Source of the DNA: Diatrype stigma
Taxonomy: Eukaryota > Ascomycota > Sordariomycetes > Xylariales > Diatrypaceae
NCBI GenBank assembly: GCA_022225965.2
Contig: JAKJXP020000090.1
Span: forward strand, 124,001 to 188,000
Length of the DNA stretch: 64,000 nt
Direction of reading: 5' to 3'
Shown: one piece after another, positions 23,364 to 35,490 of the stretch
Numbering within the stretch: position 1 is the first letter of the stretch
How the letters are laid out: every line of letters starts with the position of its first letter
Translations under genes and position numbers: made by a program
Notes under the pieces: generated by a model
What the model was told of the DNA's origin: nothing
Database searches by the model: none
Seen by the model: only the letters and a program-made list of their open reading frames with translations

Positions 23364-24342
23364 TCCTCCGGAGAAAGGGCCGGTCCGTTGTCGCACGGCT
23401 GCTTTGCCCTGCCCCTGTTCGGGATCTTGCCCTGCCCCTATTCGGGATCTTGCCGCTTGGTGGGACAAGAGCGCATGCATTTCCTTGAAAAACGGGTTTG
23501 CGTTAGCCCTTCACACGCGCCTCTCTAGAAATCCAGCAGATCTCAGACCCATATGAGCAAACATCCAGTAATACAATCTCACCGAGTCAACTGCATCTTG
23601 GCTTTTCAACTGTTATTGTCTACTACTACGTAGGTGCACTATAGGGACCTTGTCGGATGAGCTTATGGATTTTGTACTGCGTAAGTCTCCGCTTTTCATC
23701 CGACTCGGCCTGATTTGTCATCATACAATAGCATCGTGTCGTATGGTGTAACTGACCGGCTGATTAATATGGCGATACTCAGGTGGGTAGGTCAAGCTAC
23801 AATATCTTCCCGTATCAAATATTCTACGGACCCCTGGTTGAACACGTCGCCCATGCTTGCCATGTCTGCCCGGGCTGGCTGTTGGTTCCAGACATTTCCG
23901 GGCCTATGAGTTCAAATAGACCCAACATTAACGTCGATCAAGTGGACATATCTCCCAGCTCCGAGGCGGTTCGGCGGTGCGGTGCCGGTCCAATCACCCC
24001 ATGATCCCCATGATCCCCACGACCGTAACAACTTAGAGCCGCATTATATAATATTATGCCCGAGATGGGGCGGGACCCTCTCCCGCGCGACTACCGTCCC
24101 TGGTGCTTTGTTTGTCCTCGCTACGTCTCGAGAAACTTCCATATAAAAACCCCACGGCAGTAGCAAACGAGGTGAATAGGGTTTTGTTCCTTTGTTTAAA
24201 CTCACTAGATCGGATTGTAAAGACCATACCTCTGTCATATTCGAGTCTGTGCCAAACACCTACCTACTGAAGTACACAACAACTGAACAAAGTCCCTATC
24301 TTAATTTCACGCTCTTCGTTCATAGTAAAAGATCGGGCAAAA
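23364..24342. other. Intergenic region with probable promoter of the downstream reductase
   Basis: No supported gene is seen. The first part is the PET117-like 3' flank and includes a direct repeat of CTGCCCCTRTTCGGGATCTTGCC near 23408-23455. The last 200 bases hold a TATA element. Confidence 0.6.
24142..24148 (+). promoter_or_regulatory. Candidate TATA box for the reductase gene
   Basis: TATAAAA lies 201 bases upstream of the ATG at 24343, a reasonable distance if the 5' leader is about 150 bases. Position and sequence are the only support. Confidence 0.45.
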
Positions 24343-25416
24343 ATGGCGTCTACGGATAAGAAGGTTCTCATCATCGGACCGGGCTTCATCGGCTGGAACG
24401 TGCTCGAACTGCTTGCCAAGGAAGGGTACGCCGTGACGGGCTTCGTGCGGCGACAGGAGGCAGCCGATCAGCTCAAGGCATCCGGAGCCGCACAGACGGT
24501 GCTGGGCGAACTCGACGATAAGGCGCTCATCACGAAGCTAGTCGCGGACCACGACATCGTCATGCACATCGCGTCGGCGGACCACGCCCCCAGCGCCGAG
24601 GCCGTACTAGCCGGAGTGCGGCAGCGGGCCGACGCCGGCCTGCAAACAATTTACATCCACACGACGGGCACGTCGGTGATCGGCCAGCCCGGCGCCCCCG
24701 ACAAAGCCCGCGTGTTCCACGACAGCGTCCAGGCCGAAATAGACTCGGTGTCCGACACGGCGCCGCACCGGCAGATCGACCTCGCCGTCACGGCGGCGCA
24801 GAAGCAGCTGCTGCAGGCGCGCAAGGCCAAGATCGCCCTCATGATTCCGCCCCTCATCTACGGCTTCAACCCGGCCCACCAGCGCCTGTCCATCCAGATC
24901 CCGTCGCTGACGCGCTACGCCCTCAAGCACGGCTTCGCGGCGCACTACGGCACCGGCGATGCCGTCTGGAGCGTCGTGCACGTGCTCGACCTGGCGCGCG
25001 CCTACGTCGTGCTGCTGCACCACCTCGAGGCCGAGCCCTACGGCTCCGCCGACCTCGACAACCCCTACTACTTCTGCGAGGCGTCGTCGCCGCCCGACGG
25101 CCAGGGCGACGTCAGCTGGCGCGAGATCGCGGCCACCATCGGCCAGGCGCTGCACGAGCGCGGCGCGGGGCTCGTCGCCGACCCGAACCCGCGCACCGCG
25201 CCGCCCGAGACGCTCGGCGATATTTTCGGCGACTTCACCGGGGCCGTGGTCGGCCGCAACAGCCGCAGTCGCGCGGAGCGGCTGCGCAAGCTCGGCTGGA
25301 AGCCTGTGGAGAAGGGCTGGAAGGAGAGCTTTCGGGAGGACGAGCTGCCTGCTATCCTGAAGGAGAGGACGGACTGGTCGACGTACGAGGGGTATGCGGC
25401 GCCTGTCGCGTCTTGA
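24343..25416 (+). CDS. NAD(P)-binding Rossmann-fold reductase (atypical/extended SDR, epimerase-like)
   Basis: A single exon codes 357 aa. The N-terminus VLIIGPGFIGWNVLELL is a GxGxxG dinucleotide-binding loop, followed by the second beta strand ending GFVRR. Later blocks (HIASADHAPS, IHTTGTSVIG, PPLIYG, VVHVLDLARAYV) follow the order seen in NAD-dependent epimerase/dehydratase-like and NmrA-related proteins. A classical catalytic YxxxK motif is not obvious, so this may be an atypical family member, and its substrate cannot be given. There is no signal peptide, so it is probably cytosolic. The gene has no introns, and its third codon positions are strongly GC-rich compared with its flanks. 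Confidence 0.88.
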   Translation: MASTDKKVLIIGPGFIGWNVLELLAKEGYAVTGFVRRQEAADQLKASGAAQTVLGELDDKALITKLVADHDIVMHIASADHAPSAEAVLAGVRQRADAGLQTIYIHTTGTSVIGQPGAPDKARVFHDSVQAEIDSVSDTAPHRQIDLAVTAAQKQLLQARKAKIALMIPPLIYGFNPAHQRLSIQIPSLTRYALKHGFAAHYGTGDAVWSVVHVLDLARAYVVLLHHLEAEPYGSADLDNPYYFCEASSPPDGQGDVSWREIAATIGQALHERGAGLVADPNPRTAPPETLGDIFGDFTGAVVGRNSRSRAERLRKLGWKPVEKGWKESFREDELPAILKERTDWSTYEGYAAPVAS

Positions 25417-26471
25417 GTTTAAAAGGGGTCGGGGTTGAAGTTGAGCGGCTGTCTGTCTTGTCTTGTCTTGTCTTGTCTTTCCCAAGGTTGCCCGGGTTGT
25501 GTATATATCCTTCTTGTATCTACTACGGACTGTAGCGTTGCTGAGTAGAGAACTTCAATAGTTCGTCGGTTATACGAAGCACTTCGTATAAGTTCGCAAT
25601 AATACGTTTATGTTCAGCGTTGAAAATGCGCCTGCCTCATCCTCCTGCTCGACATCATCTTCGTTGATGGACAAATGATGAACTCAACTCTGGCGGTCCG
25701 CATCTTGTACCGTTAGATATGTGAATTGGTAAATACTTTGGTAATCCACAGATAGTAATCATATACCCCTGTAATGGCGGCATCTGTAAGTGCACAATGA
25801 GCGGTGGCATCTACATTATCGTTCCCACTCATCCGCATTTTCCCATTCTCGCTCCCTCTTTGTCCAGACACCGTTGGAATGTTTGAATATATCGCTTTGA
25901 CCTTGGTCTCTTGAAACCCAAGAAGCGTCGTGGATAGGTAGCCACCACTTGACTTCAGGGGTACTTTTTACAAACAGACTATACATGGCGCAAGGTTTTG
26001 TGACGAGATACCGGGACTGGCTCCCCCCACATCCCCCCTTCTTGACCAAGGTGCCCCAACTTGGCTGAGGTGCATGCTCTTGGCTTGGAAATAGTTGGGT
26101 AACCTGTATTTCCATTGGTCACGACTTGCAGTCTGAAGGACGGCATGTCACGATCCTGTTGACGACGTCCCGGGCGGGGAGCTTCTTCCTCGTCAAGTGA
26201 TGACATTACCTTCATTTGGAAGGTGTTGTAGCACAGGTAAGGTTGCATTGTAGCTCCCTCTCCAGCTTAGTAAAAGGAGACATCAGAGCCGAGACGAGCT
26301 TGCAAAGCGCTTGATAATCAGCGAGTCAAGCATGGCAACCCCGATGGGATATTGAATATGCATGTCAATTTCTTTCTATAAGGATCGCGAGGACCAGCAT
26401 GATGAAGGGCCCGACCCCGAGTGCCAGGTATACGGTGCATCTATACCTACTCACTGGATCTCCTGTTGACA
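25417..26471. other. Intergenic region
   Basis: It holds the 3' flank of the reductase, with a TCTTG microsatellite, and the promoter side of the FAD oxidase. A TATAAGG near 26377 is a weak TATA candidate 95 bases before that ATG. No gene is seen. Confidence 0.55.
25456..25479. repeat. Pentanucleotide microsatellite TCTTG
   Basis: Almost five TCTTG units lie just after the reductase stop codon, so probably in its 3' UTR. Confidence 0.85.
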
Positions 26472-29108
26472 ATGCGGTTCTCTATTCTGAGTACTGCCTC
26501 TGTCTTTGCTTTCACCGCGCTAGGGGATGTCTTCTTAAGGCATGATGCTCTCCAGCTCACCAGCGACGACATTGGCGATTTTAGTGATATAGCATTTGGT
26601 AACGCAAATGACGCTACTGCTAGCCAGCCTGTTGAGGAGTGCAGATACTTTCCCGGCGATCAAGGTTGGCCGAGTGATAGTGAATGGAGTCGTCTCAACA
26701 GCTCTATAGATGGGTCTCTCCTGAAGCCTGAACCGGCCGCCGCCGTTTGCTATCCGGGGCCCTCCTATGACGAAGAGAGATGCAGGTTCTTGGTTGAGAC
26801 AGCTGCCTCAGAACGTTGTAGGTAACCAAGGCCCCTTCATCACCCTAGAACCCTCGCCCCCTTCTCCTTGAGAATGTCTATATTGTAGAGAGTATCACTG
26901 ATATATCATCAGAGTAAAAGCCCCCCCGACAGAAATTCTCGTCTCGCTTCTGGAGCTGCGATTCACACTGCGTGAATACAATGAAGGATGGATCATAGTT
27001 GGCAAACGACATCTGGTGTGCTGTCCAAATCGTATATTTAATACTGATCCATTGCAGACTTCTGGATCGACGACCCCTTGACAGCTCTGGCAGAATGGAC
27101 TCAAGGGGCTACCTGTGCAGCGACTCTACAGCCACAGGGGAATTGTACTCGCGGGGGGTATCCGGCCTATGTTGTGAATGCCACGAGCGTGAAGCATGTC
27201 CAAGCCGCGGTAAACTTTGCGAGGAACAGGAACATAAGGGTTATTATCAAGCACGTGCCTCACATTTTCACAATCATATATGACCGTCTATACCCCCCAT
27301 CCCTTTTCAAGCCCTCTCTTCTAATCAGCTAACTGCTCCCAACAAAAGGAACACGGGCCATGACTTCGGAGGCCGGTCCGTCGGCGCGGGGTCCCTCAGC
27401 ATCTGGGTCCACCACTTCAAGGACTTCGAGCTCCTGCCCGCGTACACGCAGGGGAACTACACCGGGCGCGCCGTCCGCTACGGCGCGGGGGTCGAGGCCT
27501 GGGAGATGTACAACTTCATGGCGGCGAACAACATCACGCTGGTCGCGCCGGGCGGCACCACCGTCGGCGGCGCGGGCGGGTGGCTGAGCGTCGCGGGGCA
27601 CTCCAGCATCACGTCGATGTTTGGGCTGGGCGCCGACCAGGCGCTCTCCCTCGAGGTGGTGACGGCCGATGGGCGCGTCCTGACGGCCGACCCGGAGACC
27701 AACACGGATCTGTTCTGGGCCCTGCGCGGCGGCGGCGGCGGTAAGTGAACCCCCTGAATCTGTTCTTATCTTCTCTTCCGAGGCTCTGAAGCTATCGCCC
27801 ATTGCTGCATGTGATATTTGCCTGCCTAACTGACCATTGTGCACACATACACACGTACCACGTAAATAGCAACCTACGGCATCATCACATCGGTCATCAT
27901 GAAGGCATACGACCCGGTCAACCTGACCACTTCAGCGCTGAATTTGAACTACCCTTCCCCCACCGTACCCGACGTCGACACCTTCTGGCAGGCCGTCGGG
28001 CTCTACTACCGCTACTGCGCCGAGATCCTCGACGCCGGCGGCTACGGCTTCAGCTACATCTACCCAGGGGCCAACGGCAGCTACCGGTTCACGACGACGT
28101 CGCAGTTTCCGGCCAAGACGTCCCCAGAGGTGCGCTCGCTCCTGCAGCCGCTATACGACTCTCTCAACCACCTGCTCCTCCTCCCAGGCGGCAGCAACGA
28201 TACAGTCGTCATCGCCAACCCGGACCCCTCGACTCGGCCCTTCGGTACGCCGCGCGGCAGCGGCGATGGCAGGGACCAGCCCGTCAACACGCGGTACCGC
28301 TCGCGGCTCCTCCCGCGCGCGAACTGGGAGGACGACTCCCTGTTCGAGCAGACGATGGGCGCGATCCGCCGCGCCACCGAGGCCGGCTTCGATAACGACT
28401 TCTATTTTCACGGGACGCTGACGTCGCCGACGGAGGAGGTGGCGGGCTGGCCGGGTCGTGATAACGCCGGTAATTTCTTTTTACTTTTTTCTTCCCCCTT
28501 TCTTTTAGCGGGTTCTTCCTGTTTTATATTCCTCGCTCGGGGGAGAAACAATGAACTAAAGCATGTCCCGACCAACAAAAACAACCCTCCTCCTTATTTA
28601 TGCCCCCTCTACTAGACATTCGAAGTGTTCCTCTCCCCCCTCCCCCCCCCCCCAAAAAGAAAGAGAACTTCCCCACAAAGGAACAGCCAGGATTGTTGAT
28701 GCTAACTACGCCACAGTCCTGCCAGCGTGGCGCCAGAACCGCATGCACGCGATGCTGATGGACCTGCAACCGCCGAACCTAACGGGGGTGCGGGCGCGAG
28801 ACCGCGACGCGACGATGCAGCAGTACGCGCAGCTGCTGCGGGCCGTGTCGCCCGGGGCCGGGTCGTACATGAACGAGGGGGACCCGGGGGAGCCGGCGTG
28901 GCAGCAGGCCTTCTTCGGCGACCACTACGCGCGCCTGCTGCGGGTCAAGCGCGCCCGCGACCCCTGGCACCTGCTCTGGGCGCCCACCACCGTCGGCAGC
29001 GAGGGCTGGGAGGTCCGCCCCGTCGATGGCTATCCCAACTCGCAGAATGGGAGGCTCTGCCGGACCAATGCTACTACCGCCGCCGCTGATGCCGGTGCCC
29101 TGCTGTAA
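26472..29108 (+). CDS. Secreted FAD-linked oxidase (PCMH-type FAD domain plus BBE C-terminal domain)
   Basis: Exons 26472..26817, 27058..27250, 27349..27740, 27870..28469 and 28717..29108 give 640 aa. An N-terminal hydrophobic stretch (MRFSILSTASVFAFTALG) is a likely signal peptide. The FAD-binding PCMH domain carries NTGHDFGGRS, whose His is the usual site of covalent flavin attachment. The second attachment Cys of bicovalent enzymes is absent: the loop reads PGGTTVGGAGG. The BBE domain ends with NEGDPGEPAWQQ and the YARLLRVKRARDPW block. Such enzymes oxidise sugars, alcohols or secondary-metabolite intermediates with oxygen; the substrate here is unknown. Intron 2 must use a GC donor (GC at 27251-27252) to keep frame. 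The last intron (247 nt) has a poly-C run, and its acceptor follows a GCTAAC branch site. Confidence 0.88.
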
Positions 29109-30101
29109 ATATGTATATATGTGGGTTGACAGACGTCTGGTCCTGGGAGAGGGGGCTGAGGCTTCGGATGTTATGTAGAACTGGGAACTGTTTTTAGACA
29201 TTGCTGGACTGGTATAGGAGGAGTATGACTAGTTAGGGACGTGTGGGTGTGTGTGAATACAGACTCAGTATGTCGTGACGCCATGACCCCACAGCCGGCA
29301 GCAGCTTTATAGGGGCAGTTTGCATTAATAAGCCTTAAGCTAACAATTCGAACTCCTTGAAGTTATTCAAGGTGTCGTGAAAGAGTTTGTAGTCATGGCA
29401 TGGGGAGGTTGGGTCAGAAGATCGTTTACTCGGGTCATTGTGCTTTCGGCCGCCAATATAAGACGTCAATTAGATTACAGCGCCCTTTTGGCAACCCAAA
29501 GTAGGGGTCTGACCGGACGTCAGGCTATTATGTAGCTGTATTGCGTCTGCGGGTGCTTCGAGCGTACTTGTATAGCCTTGCTCGAGTAGACCCTCGCTTG
29601 CATTATTGCAACGTCGAACTGCGGGCAGCCAACAGGCAAGGAGGCTGAGCCTTCTAGAAAATACCAATCGCATACTGCTGCAGGTTGCTTGGATTTGTGT
29701 CCAACGATTATGGGCTCGGCTCTGCCGATCACCCTAGGCATTGGCAATTGATTCTGCACTTTGGATGTTACCCTGCACGTAAACGCCAGCCGGAACCAGG
29801 CTGTCTTACCTAGAAACACACACGGTATGTTGTGCCCGATGTGGCGTCCGTAGCTCCAAGGCCGCTGAGAAATGATTTGTGAGGGGTCCTTGTTGGGTAG
29901 CAATTCAGGGGTATTCAGCCGCATATGACGAATTCTGCACATGGCGTGAGGGAGGCTGGTTCGTTACTTGTCTCCACTGTAACATGTGTCGCTTTGATAG
30001 TATAAAAAGGCGAGGCTCTGCTTAGAAAAGAGAGAAAGAAGAACAAGATCCTGGGAAGCAGGTCACTTCACTTCTGCAGCCAGGTGACATTGAAAGCTAC
30101 C
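29109..30101. other. Intergenic region
   Basis: No gene is supported. Short frames on the minus strand near 29470-29942 lack splice or domain support. The right end carries the promoter of the CorA-like gene. Confidence 0.55.
30001..30008 (+). promoter_or_regulatory. Candidate TATA box for the CorA-like gene
   Basis: TATAAAAA lies 101 bases before the ATG at 30102, followed by purine-rich leader sequence. It is a good match in sequence and spacing but untested. Confidence 0.55.
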
Positions 30102-32427
30102 ATGAACTCAGAGCTGTTCAAGGCTGGCAACTCAAGAAAGCGCTGGTTTAGGCCGGAACTTGCCAATCGAGAGTATGGCCAGTTCGGAGATGCCTACAAT
30201 GATGAAAACTATCGGAGGCTGGCAGAGAAGTGGAATATAGAGTAGGTACAGCATCGTCACTGCAGTCAGACCCCCTTACTCATATGAATGATCGGTTAGG
30301 CCAGCTCAGCCGTATCTCGCCCATGTGAAACAGCTCTCAGGGCGGGGTTGGATCAACCTGAGGCTACTCGCCGATTTTATGCAAATTGGTACCCATCCCG
30401 CACGATGGAAGAAACGTAGGTTTGCCTCTGAGCCACTCGCTGTCGATAGTGCTGTAATATGCAAGCCTCTCGATCATCGAGGCTTCCATCAGTTCCCAGC
30501 CCTCAAAGCATTGGCTTCTTTCTGAAAGTACAGTACATATTGCTGACTCGAAGCACTTAGTGGACCCGAACGCGGGCAGCAACAATAAACAGGAAGTTTC
30601 AGCAGAGCGCGAAAGGAGGCTCAAGAAGACCGAGGTTTCTGTCCTTGACTTTTACACAGACGAGGTAAAGAAAGCACCGCCGATCAGGACTTCCGCGGAT
30701 CTACATATGAAGTTGGATGAGAAAGTGACCGATCAAAACCTTCAACTAAGACTCTATGTGGTCGAAGACCTTTCGAGAGATGTTATCGAGGCTCTGGGAC
30801 AGAAACGTGAGTCAACATCTGACGTCCGCGTCACTTTAAGCTGATGCTGGCATGTGAGTCGCTACCTTTCCCTTGGAATGGTCGCTGACGTCTGGAGAAA
30901 TGGTAGTGGACATCGAGCCAGACTTCTTCCGAGCGCACATAGTTGATTATACTTGGTATAACGTGCTTGATCGGTGGCGAGATCCTCCAGAATTAGACAT
31001 AGTTCGGAGACACACAAACTGGACACAACTTCGGTATGTGACGGCAAGGTATTTCGAAACGCAAACCGACTTCGATGCGGCATGCGACGATGCCGAACAG
31101 TTTAATATTTCAAGGCGCCCGGATAATGACCTCAATAATGAGGCATGGTGGGACAAGAAAGGGGCGGTGGTAGGCCTGACTCGATCAAGGGCAACGTTGT
31201 GGCTGCCGAAAGGGCATTCTATCTCTGGGGCCCGAGTTGGTGAGTACTTACGTGCACAGACTGACAGAAGAGAGAGCTGACCTTGACCGACGCCGTACCG
31301 TAGGCGTACTGCTCCTGGATCCAACTATAAACAAGGGATTTCCACTGTGGCTAGGCCGCCGTATGCTGCATCCGACTCCCAAATGCGGCTCCCAACCAAC
31401 AAGCTGGCCGGAAGCACCCAAGCCAACCCATGTTCAACAAGGGGACTCCAACCGCCAGGGGGGCTCATACCATACGGGAAACTCGTACCATAATGGCTTT
31501 TACCAGGACTTTCTCTACTGGGCACAACAGTCGGCGGTCTTCCCACCTGGGCCCGTGTCGAGCGTGCACATCCCGATGCAGGTGCTTTTGCATCTCATCT
31601 GTTCCGAATGGCTTACAATGATGGATTACATCAAGACACGCCTGAGCCAGGTGGACTTGGAGCTGGTAGCACTTGAGTATGCGGCCGGCACCCATTCCGA
31701 GGTCACGCTACCGAAGCTGCACATGTGGAGACGATTCGTACCGCTCTATCGAGAGATGGTGCAGGAGACCCTGCGACATGTCTTCCGCTTCCCCTGTTAC
31801 GGCCAGAGCCCCTCCGCAGCAGCTCATCGATGTGAGGCTTGCGGTGCGGCTACCTCAAGTCTAGGTGCTTCAATACCGTGCCCGGTTGCTCCTGCTAATG
31901 CTGACGCCGCTGCTTCTGCCACAGACAAAGCAAACGGCCACCATCACGACCACCACGACCGCCACCCTCACCACGCGGGCCCCGGTGGGTCGATCGGCGC
32001 TTACCAGGAGGACTTCAAGCTCATCCTGGCGCAGCTGGAGGAGTACCAGGCGCGCATCGACCGGCTCACGACGGTGGTGACGGCCGTGATGTCGATCGAG
32101 GACTCGCGGCGCAGCCTGGACGACAACCACAACATCCGGCGGCTGACCTGGCTGGCGACCTTCTTCATCCCGTTCAGCCTGATCGCCAGCACCTTCTCCA
32201 TGAGCGAGGACGTGAGCCAGATCGGCGGCTACACGATAGGCCTGTACTTCGCCACCTCGGTGCCGCTGGCCCTCGTTGTGGCCCTCGTGGCCATCGCCAT
32301 GTCGTGGCCCAAGAAGAAGGAGCTCCTGGCCAAGATCAAGAATCGCCTGGCCGGCGCCAGGAATAACTTGTTCGGGCTTACAAAGGGCAGCAGCGGTAGT
32401 GGTCGAGGTGGCGCGTCGAAGGTTTGA
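30102..32427 (+). CDS. CorA-like transporter-family membrane protein lacking the GMN motif
   Basis: Exons 30102..30241, 30300..30388, 30534..30806, 30907..31239 and 31304..32427 give 652 aa. The long N-terminal part contains blocks seen in fungal CorA-like proteins, such as LDFYTDEV, IEPDFFRAHIVDYTWYN and ARATLWLPKG-like sequence. A coiled-coil-like stretch (QLEEYQARIDRLTTVVTAVMSIEDSRRS) comes just before two membrane helices (about 558-580 and 590-612). In classical CorA Mg2+ channels the first helix ends with GMN; here the position reads STFSMSED. Ion transport is therefore uncertain. A His-rich stretch (NGHHHDHHDRHPHH) precedes the stalk helix and might bind metal. It sits 1 kb after the FAD oxidase, in the same direction. 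The exon 3-4 junction is the least certain. Confidence 0.85.
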
Positions 32428-32958
32428 GGATCGTATTGAGTGCCGGCACCTACCTAGTTCGGGGACTTCTTAGGGCGTCTATAATCTCATTCACGTGGCT
32501 TGGGTCACATATGCTATTGTCTTTTGATTTCCTAATGCTTTTATAATGTCATGCAAGCCTTGTTTTCTATTTCGTGACCATTGCTTTTGTTTTGGTCTTT
32601 GATCCCCTGAAGTGGAAAAAAGAAGGAAGAAAAAGGGGGGGTTGGCGAGGCGGTTTAGGAATCGATCGGCTCTCTATAACACCAGTTAGGGAAACCGGTA
32701 GCGTTATCTATGCAATTATATATATGAGGAATTCTGTCCGAAACCATAGGTTGATCGCTTGAGGTGATAAGGGTGATGAGAAATGGTAGTGTTACGCACT
32801 CACACCCAAGCCAGCAGCAGCATGATAACGATGAAAGCTCGCAATGCGGGGTATGTCCTCATCTTCTTGCATCCTCAAGCTCTTCATGAATAACACAGAG
32901 AGTTTCCGATTGTGTGAAGGTGAAGAAGGGACGTAAACCTTTTCGCACATTATCAAAC
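32428..32958. other. Short intergenic region
   Basis: This 531-bp spacer lies between two plus-strand genes. It has an A/G-rich run near 32610-32650 and no gene. Confidence 0.6.
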
Positions 32959-34467
32959 ATGACCCTTGACAATACTATGATTCCGGTGGTCGACTTTGAA
33001 GTTTGGTCGCATGGATCGATTAACGATCGGATACGTTTGGCGCAAGAACTGACCGATGCTTGTCGCCGGGTGGGTTTCGTCTACGTAGTCAACCATGGAG
33101 TATCCAGCGACCTGCTTGAGGAGGCGTTTCAGGTTTCGAAGAGGCTTTTTGATCTACCGCAAGACAAGAAGATGTTGGCACCCCATCCACCAGGTCGGTG
33201 TTCCGCGGGTCAGCCTAGGAATTTGACTCGGTTACTCACTGATCCCCAGGACCCAATGTACACAGAGGATACTCTTGGCCCGGCTGTAAGTCAGCGGCTC
33301 TTTACCCTGGTGTTGTTCCTCTTCACTATTTTGGGAGCATGGAATCTCCATCAAGCCTCTCTGCTTTCCTAAAAATAGACATCGGAACCCTTTCTTCGGC
33401 GGTAAGACACTGCGCGGTACTTGTTGACTGGGATTCTCGCAGTGGAGAAAGTGTCACAGGACATCATCAAGGAAGGCGATGGCGCAAAAGAGGCCGAGAA
33501 CCGAAAAATCGCGGATGTCAAGGTGATTCCCAACGAGGCTCTTGAAAGCCATAAGCCCACTGCAGTATGACTGGCTCCTGACACGAGTCCAGGAAAGTTA
33601 CGAGATCGGGCACGAAGACTTCGAACTTCAGCCAAATGTGTGGCTACCTGAAGAAGTCCTGCCGGGTTTCCGTGGTTTCATGACGCAATTTTACTCAGCT
33701 TGCTTTGACGCAGCGAAAGAACTCCTACGAGCACTAGCTCTCGGCATCGGCCTCGAAGACGAGGATCACCTTCTTGATTACCACAGTGGTTTAAACAACC
33801 AGGTGACTATCCACACCAAACCACTCCAACGGCTACGGTATCCGGTGGCCACAAGGCTAGAGTTGGCTGACTGTAGATGGTACGACAGCTCCGGCTCCTC
33901 CACTACCCACCAGTCGAGGCAGAGAAACTGTTGAGCAACGCCACCTCTCGAATGCCTGCTCACTCAGACTGGGGCAGCATCACCATGTTGTTCCAGGACG
34001 ACGCCGGCGGGCTCCAAGTCGAAGACCCGAGGAGCCCTGGAAGCTTCATCGACGCTACGCCGATGAAGGACGCCCTGGTAATGAACGTGGGCGATCTGCT
34101 GATGCGATGGAGCAACGGTGCGTCATTCTCCTTCGACCTTGACTTGATTTGATCGTTCCGTAATAAGACGCGCTAATTAATAACCGACCCAGACTTTTTG
34201 AAATCGACACTGCACCGAGTCACACTGCCTCCCATCCAGGTCGATGGCCCGATCAGCGGCAAGTTGATGACAAAGTCGAGGTATTCCATACCGTATTTCG
34301 TATCGCCGGACCCGAAGTCGGTCATCGAGTGTCTCCCCGTGTGTACGGACGCGGATCACCCGCCTAAATATGAGCCGGTTGTTCAGGAAGACTATAGGCG
34401 CATGCGCGCAAGGGGCCAATACGCAGAGCCCGTAGAGGCTGTTTCCACACCCACATCAGGGCACTGA
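32959..34467 (+). CDS. 2-oxoglutarate/Fe(II)-dependent dioxygenase (isopenicillin-N-synthase-like)
   Basis: Exons 32959..33193, 33250..33285, 33443..33522, 33593..33802, 33877..34117 and 34193..34467 give 358 aa, normal for the family. The N-terminal DIOX_N region is recognisable (MIPVVDFEVW, CRRVGFVYVVNHGV, HRGYSW). The double-stranded beta-helix core has the iron facial triad H216-x-D218 (PAHSDWGS) and H275 (STLHRVT), plus R297-x-S299 (SRYS) to bind 2-oxoglutarate. All key residues are present, so an active oxygenase is expected. The substrate is unknown; fungal relatives act in secondary metabolism and in oxidation of small organic acids. There is no targeting signal, so it is probably cytosolic. 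It is the third plus-strand gene in a row after the FAD oxidase and the CorA-like gene. Confidence 0.92.
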
Positions 34468-35490
34468 AAAGCCCTATGATGCGATGGCATAGGTATTCTA
34501 GGTCTGGTTGCCATTCAGTTGTCCCCCTATTCGGTAGTACATACTATTATGTATGTAAGTGTATGAAGTAAACCTTGAACCCACCCGGGAGGTTGGCAGG
34601 CTAAAGTTAACGCGAGATAGCCAGGCCCACTTAGCGGGGGAACCAGCTTAGGGGATTTCCAGTTGATGCACTCCCTAGACCCTTGCATGAGAAGACCTAG
34701 ATTCGCCGGATGGACCCCAGATGGGGTTAATCAACCGTCCCCGGCCTCGTCCTCCAATGACAATCCAGCGTGTCCAGTAGCAAATGTCGCTGAATGGTTG
34801 AATTTCCCCAAGCGCCAGCTTTGCCGCCGCCTAGTCGAGCACGGCGCTTCGCAGCTTCAACTCGGCAGGGCGGGCCCGTAGAATCCGTCCGGTCTTCGAT
34901 TGGACGACAGATCAACAGGAGCTGCGACTATGTAAAGCTGGGAACGCGAGCTAAAGCTCGATGGTACCGTGCAGCCTCCCGAGAGCAGTTATTTAAGAGT
35001 TATTTAACAACCATAACTGGTCAATCGACATCGATTCCAGTGTTCCAACAGCCATTATATACAGTACTGCTTCCTAGCCTTCTGCTGTCCGAGGAAGGGG
35101 CAGTATAGCCGTATAGCCTCTCTTTCTTTACCTATGCCTATCGCCGTTAAGCTATATGTACCTTGGGCATTAGCGCATTGCTATAATTATATGTCCATTG
35201 CCTGTCAATAATCAGCCGTTCCCGCGCAGTATCGAAAACAACCAGAAAATCAGCCTGCCAAGCGGACGCCTGTGGTGCGGGGCTTTCAGCTCGACGAATA
35301 TACGAATATTCCTCATTCTGCCTTGCCATTCCCTACCACCCTCACGACCACGACTAACATAGTTCCTCGCTGCCGTCTGTCCCAGTTATTGCGTCCCATT
35401 TCTTGCTTATAGCATGCTTCATTGAAGCTTCTACCTTCCTAATTGAAGCAGCTAGAAATTAGTAGGAAGTCTAGGGAGCACCAGGTCACC
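34468..35490. other. Intergenic region
   Basis: I see no supported gene. Short frames on both strands have no domain character. The right end carries the promoter of the AIM24-family gene. Confidence 0.55.

Noticed and set aside
27255..27256. GT donor four bases after the chosen GC donor in the FAD oxidase
   Set aside because: Joining it to the acceptor at 27348 shifts the frame and meets a stop after four codons, destroying the conserved flavin motif.
29520..29942. 140-codon minus-strand frame between the FAD oxidase and the CorA-like gene
   Set aside because: No recognisable motif, no supporting splice sites, and coding-like third-position bias is absent.
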